DNA from: G025836975 sp048751585
GTDB lineage: Bacteria; Pseudomonadota; Gammaproteobacteria; Burkholderiales; Burkholderiaceae_B
Direction: 5' to 3'
Length of the DNA stretch: 64,000 nt
Assembly (NCBI RefSeq): GCF_048751585.1
Contig: NZ_JAZHOB010000012.1
Coordinates: forward strand, 1-64,000
Under the pieces are notes generated by a model. The model saw only the letters and a list, made by a program, of their open reading frames with translations, was not told the origin of the DNA and did no database searches. The position numbers and the translations under genes were made by a program. Shown piece by piece: positions 62,054-64,000 of this stretch (the first letter of the stretch is position 1; each line of letters starts with the position of its first letter).

Positions 62054-63431
62054 GGGCTTCTCCTATACGATGATCGACCCGGCGGCCTTCAGGTTCGTAG
62101 TCAATAGCGAGGGGCTTCTCCAGATGGACGGCCACCTTGGCCCCAGGCTGTACATACACAGCGGCGAAGGCCTGGCCGTAGAGTTTATTCACCCACTGCG
62201 ACATATCCCGTACGCCACCAGCCAGAATCTGACCCATGGCCTCGTTGCCGCTGATGCCTGTCGTGCCCATCGATCCGTCCGCCCCCACGTAAGACGTCCG
62301 ACCGCTGCCCGAATCAATAAGCGATGCGGCGCCCGCACCGGCGGCGGTAATGAGCGCTTGGGTGCTCAGGTACTGCTGAGCGTTGCTGCGCCGATTGCCC
62401 GACACGCAAGGAATGCCATAGGGGTCGCTGATCCACCCCAGGCCATCCTCCTGGTTGTCGCGCTGATTATTACGCTCGTTGTCCTCAGGGATAGTGCGGA
62501 TCGTGCCGTCATGAAAAACAAAGGTGATAGAGCGCACCTGGCCGCGCACACATGACAGCGTCCAGTCACCCGAGGCGGTTCCGCTAAAGACAGCCCCCGC
62601 CACATCGGGAATGTCGATGCCGTTGGCCGTCAGGTTATCCGGGCCGACGATGACTTTGAAGGGATACGGATCGTTGACCGTGCCGTCAATGGGCACACGG
62701 CCAATGAGTGCCGTCATCGCAACCGACCCCATCAGGGTTGAATTGGTCGGCACCGTATAGACGGCCTTTGCGGTGCTAACCCCTGCGGCCTTGGCCCCGG
62801 CATCGGCCACGCGGCCGACGGTGGTTTCCAATGTCTTTTGCGCAGGACCGAAACTCGTTGGAAAACTCAAGCTACTGCTGCGGTTGCGCCCATCGTCCTG
62901 TTGGGCATCATCCGGTTCAACCCAGCGGATATCAGCGCCTGCCCCAAGGCCATCGGCATCCCCCTCGCGCAGACCCAGTCCTACGGGCAGATCCGCATTG
63001 CCCAGGTTTTCCAGGCGACGCTGCAGATCCTGCAGCAAACCTTCGCTCTGTTGGCGTTCGTTGGCAAGCTGAGCCTGGTCGCGCCGCAGGCTGGTGCGCT
63101 CGGACTCCAGTGCGGAACTAATGCGCTGGTCGATGGCGGTCTCGCGCTGGCGCAAGCGCGCGTTCTCGCTGCGTTGCGTCTTGTTATCGGCCTGCGCCGT
63201 CTGCAGCTCGGTGCGCATCTGCTTGACCTGCGCCACGAGCGTTGCCACGGTGTCGTGCGGGGTATCGCCTTCAATGCCCAGCGCCTGCATCTCTTCGGGC
63301 GTGAGCTGACTGCCAGAACCCGCAGCGCCTGAACGGGTCGTGTCGCCGCCGGATAGCAGGCGGATACCCGCAAAAAGCACCAGTAGGGCTACCGGAATCA
63401 TCAGCCACTTCAAAAGTCCGTTACTGCGCAT
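62034..63431 (-). CDS. ICE TraB/VirB10-like protein (TIGR03752 type)
   Basis: This 465-aa protein starts at ATG 63431 (AAGGAG upstream). It has an N-terminal membrane helix (residues 8-25), a long coiled coil (about 65-140) and a periplasmic C-terminal domain (STLMGSVAMTALIGRVPIDGTVNDPYPFKVIVG), as in TraB-type proteins spanning the periplasm. It links the inner-membrane ATPase complex to the outer core. It overlaps the next upstream gene by 11 bases. Confidence 0.88.
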   Translation of the reverse strand: MRSNGLLKWLMIPVALLVLFAGIRLLSGGDTTRSGAAGSGSQLTPEEMQALGIEGDTPHDTVATLVAQVKQMRTELQTAQADNKTQRSENARLRQRETAIDQRISSALESERTSLRRDQAQLANERQQSEGLLQDLQRRLENLGNADLPVGLGLREGDADGLGAGADIRWVEPDDAQQDDGRNRSSSLSFPTSFGPAQKTLETTVGRVADAGAKAAGVSTAKAVYTVPTNSTLMGSVAMTALIGRVPIDGTVNDPYPFKVIVGPDNLTANGIDIPDVAGAVFSGTASGDWTLSCVRGQVRSITFVFHDGTIRTIPEDNERNNQRDNQEDGLGWISDPYGIPCVSGNRRSNAQQYLSTQALITAAGAGAASLIDSGSGRTSYVGADGSMGTTGISGNEAMGQILAGGVRDMSQWVNKLYGQAFAAVYVQPGAKVAVHLEKPLAIDYEPEGRRVDHRIGEAHALELD

Positions 63432-64000
63432 GGCCGTCTCCTTGCGCTTCTTGCGTGAGATGAGGCAGATGCACCGCTGGGTCGAAACGCTGAATGGCGG
63501 GCAGCAGCGATTGCGCCAGTCCATGCCCACGGGTTACCAAATACACGACCGTCGTGTCCTCGGGCGTACCGTGTGGGCCCAAGGCCGGGTGCTGGAAAGC
63601 GGCAGTAAGAAAATCGCCTTGCAGCGCACGTGGGTCCAGGTCCAGCCAGCCGCTGCTAGTGTTGGTCAGACGGACCGCTGTCACCCACTGATCTTCCAGC
63701 CGCCAGGACGCCAACGCGACCGCGCGTACCGGTAAGGTCGGCAGCAGCGTAGCGAGGTTAAGGTCGCCGCGCAGGTTCACGCGCATGATGCCGGGTACGG
63801 CCTCCACGGTACGCAGCGGCGCATACAGATTCTGCGCGGCATGGCGCGTGAGCACCACAGGCACCGGAGTGTCACGCCGCGCGGGCTTGGCAGCGCCTGC
63901 GGGTGCCCCCGTGTCGTTGCCCACCGCCTGCTGACCGTAGCGCTGGGGTGTGGTACTCCCCTCGACGATCTGCACCGGCTCCAGTGCAGGCTCGCCGTCA
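63421..64000 (-). CDS. ICE protein (TIGR03749 type), 5' end beyond window
   Basis: The C-terminal 192 residues of a periplasmic transfer protein lie here; the frame is open to the window edge, so the true start is outside. Visible features are a linker (STTPQRYGQQAVGND) and a beta-rich domain (LRTVEAVPGIMRVNLRGDLNLATLLPTLPVRAVALASW). Position before the TraB-like gene fits the TraK-like TIGR03749/PFL_4704 family. Confidence 0.82.
   Translation of the reverse strand, partial: DGEPALEPVQIVEGSTTPQRYGQQAVGNDTGAPAGAAKPARRDTPVPVVLTRHAAQNLYAPLRTVEAVPGIMRVNLRGDLNLATLLPTLPVRAVALASWRLEDQWVTAVRLTNTSSGWLDLDPRALQGDFLTAAFQHPALGPHGTPEDTTVVYLVTRGHGLAQSLLPAIQRFDPAVHLPHLTQEAQGDGHAQ

Noticed and set aside
1..64000. 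CRISPR arrays, rRNA and tRNA genes, ICE attachment sites
   Set aside because: I looked for regularly spaced repeats, rRNA-like blocks and tRNA-like cloverleaves and saw none; no integrase or obvious att repeat is present in the window.

Overview
The window looks like an accessory region of a betaproteobacterium of the Burkholderiales, most likely Alcaligenaceae (Achromobacter/Bordetella/Pusillimonas-like). The clues are two trimeric porins of the Burkholderiales type ending in Phe, several DUF4148 secreted proteins, czcICBA and cusDCBAF-like metal operons, and an integrative conjugative element (ICE) backbone of the ICEclc/PFGI-1 type. The right third (about 44.0-64.0 kb) is ICE transfer machinery, and about 44 kb of mostly metal- and redox-related cargo lies to its left. 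Neither ICE end (integrase, att site) is visible.

Layout. 0-8.8 kb: a damaged porin, a DUF4148 protein, an OmpR-type two-component pair, a complete porin, an intact IS66-family element (5311-7800, perfect 8-bp target duplication) in the porin's upstream region, and a second DUF4148 protein. 8.8-16 kb: Cu/Ag efflux operon, reading leftward as two small secreted proteins, cusC, cusB (with a fused CusF domain), cusA, cusF. 16-17 kb: a polyprenyl-linked glycosyltransferase. 17.7-24 kb: czcI-czcC-czcB-czcA for Zn/Co/Cd, with czcB broken by a one-base frameshift. 24-26.5 kb: a yybP-ykoY Mn riboswitch before mntP, then dmeF and dmeR diverging from a recognisable operator. 26.5-30.2 kb: a DUF2933 protein, an unlisted 36-aa membrane peptide, dsbD, a 19-cysteine copper-storage protein and a Cys-rich small protein. 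30.2-38.1 kb: a complete cytochrome c maturation operon ccmABCDEFGHI followed by tlpA and ccdA. 38.3-44 kb: a second CzcI, a methyltransferase, a YVTN propeller protein, then copA and cueR behind a classic CueR promoter. 44-64 kb: MobH relaxase, two PIN-domain toxin-antitoxin pairs, DUF3742, TraG, the ICE outer/periplasmic genes, a JAB/RadC protein, a DsbA-like protein, an inserted RloC-like ATPase on the opposite strand, the VirB4/TraC ATPase, and three further ICE envelope genes, the last running off the window.

How it works together. Copper would be handled in the cytosol by CopA and the Csp storage protein and in the periplasm by CusCBA and CusF. Zn/Co/Cd would be handled by Czc (if czcB is functional), Co/Ni by DmeF and Mn by MntP. 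The ccm, TlpA, CcdA and DsbD genes would maintain periplasmic thiol and haem chemistry, which copper damages. A recurring palindrome, ATTAC-N6-GTAAT and variants, lies upstream of several of these units and suggests one shared response regulator, possibly the one encoded at 3.0-3.7 kb. The most notable non-metal item is the Zn-hook ATPase with a possible C-terminal nuclease triad at 55.9-58.5 kb, which looks like a defence gene inserted among the transfer genes.
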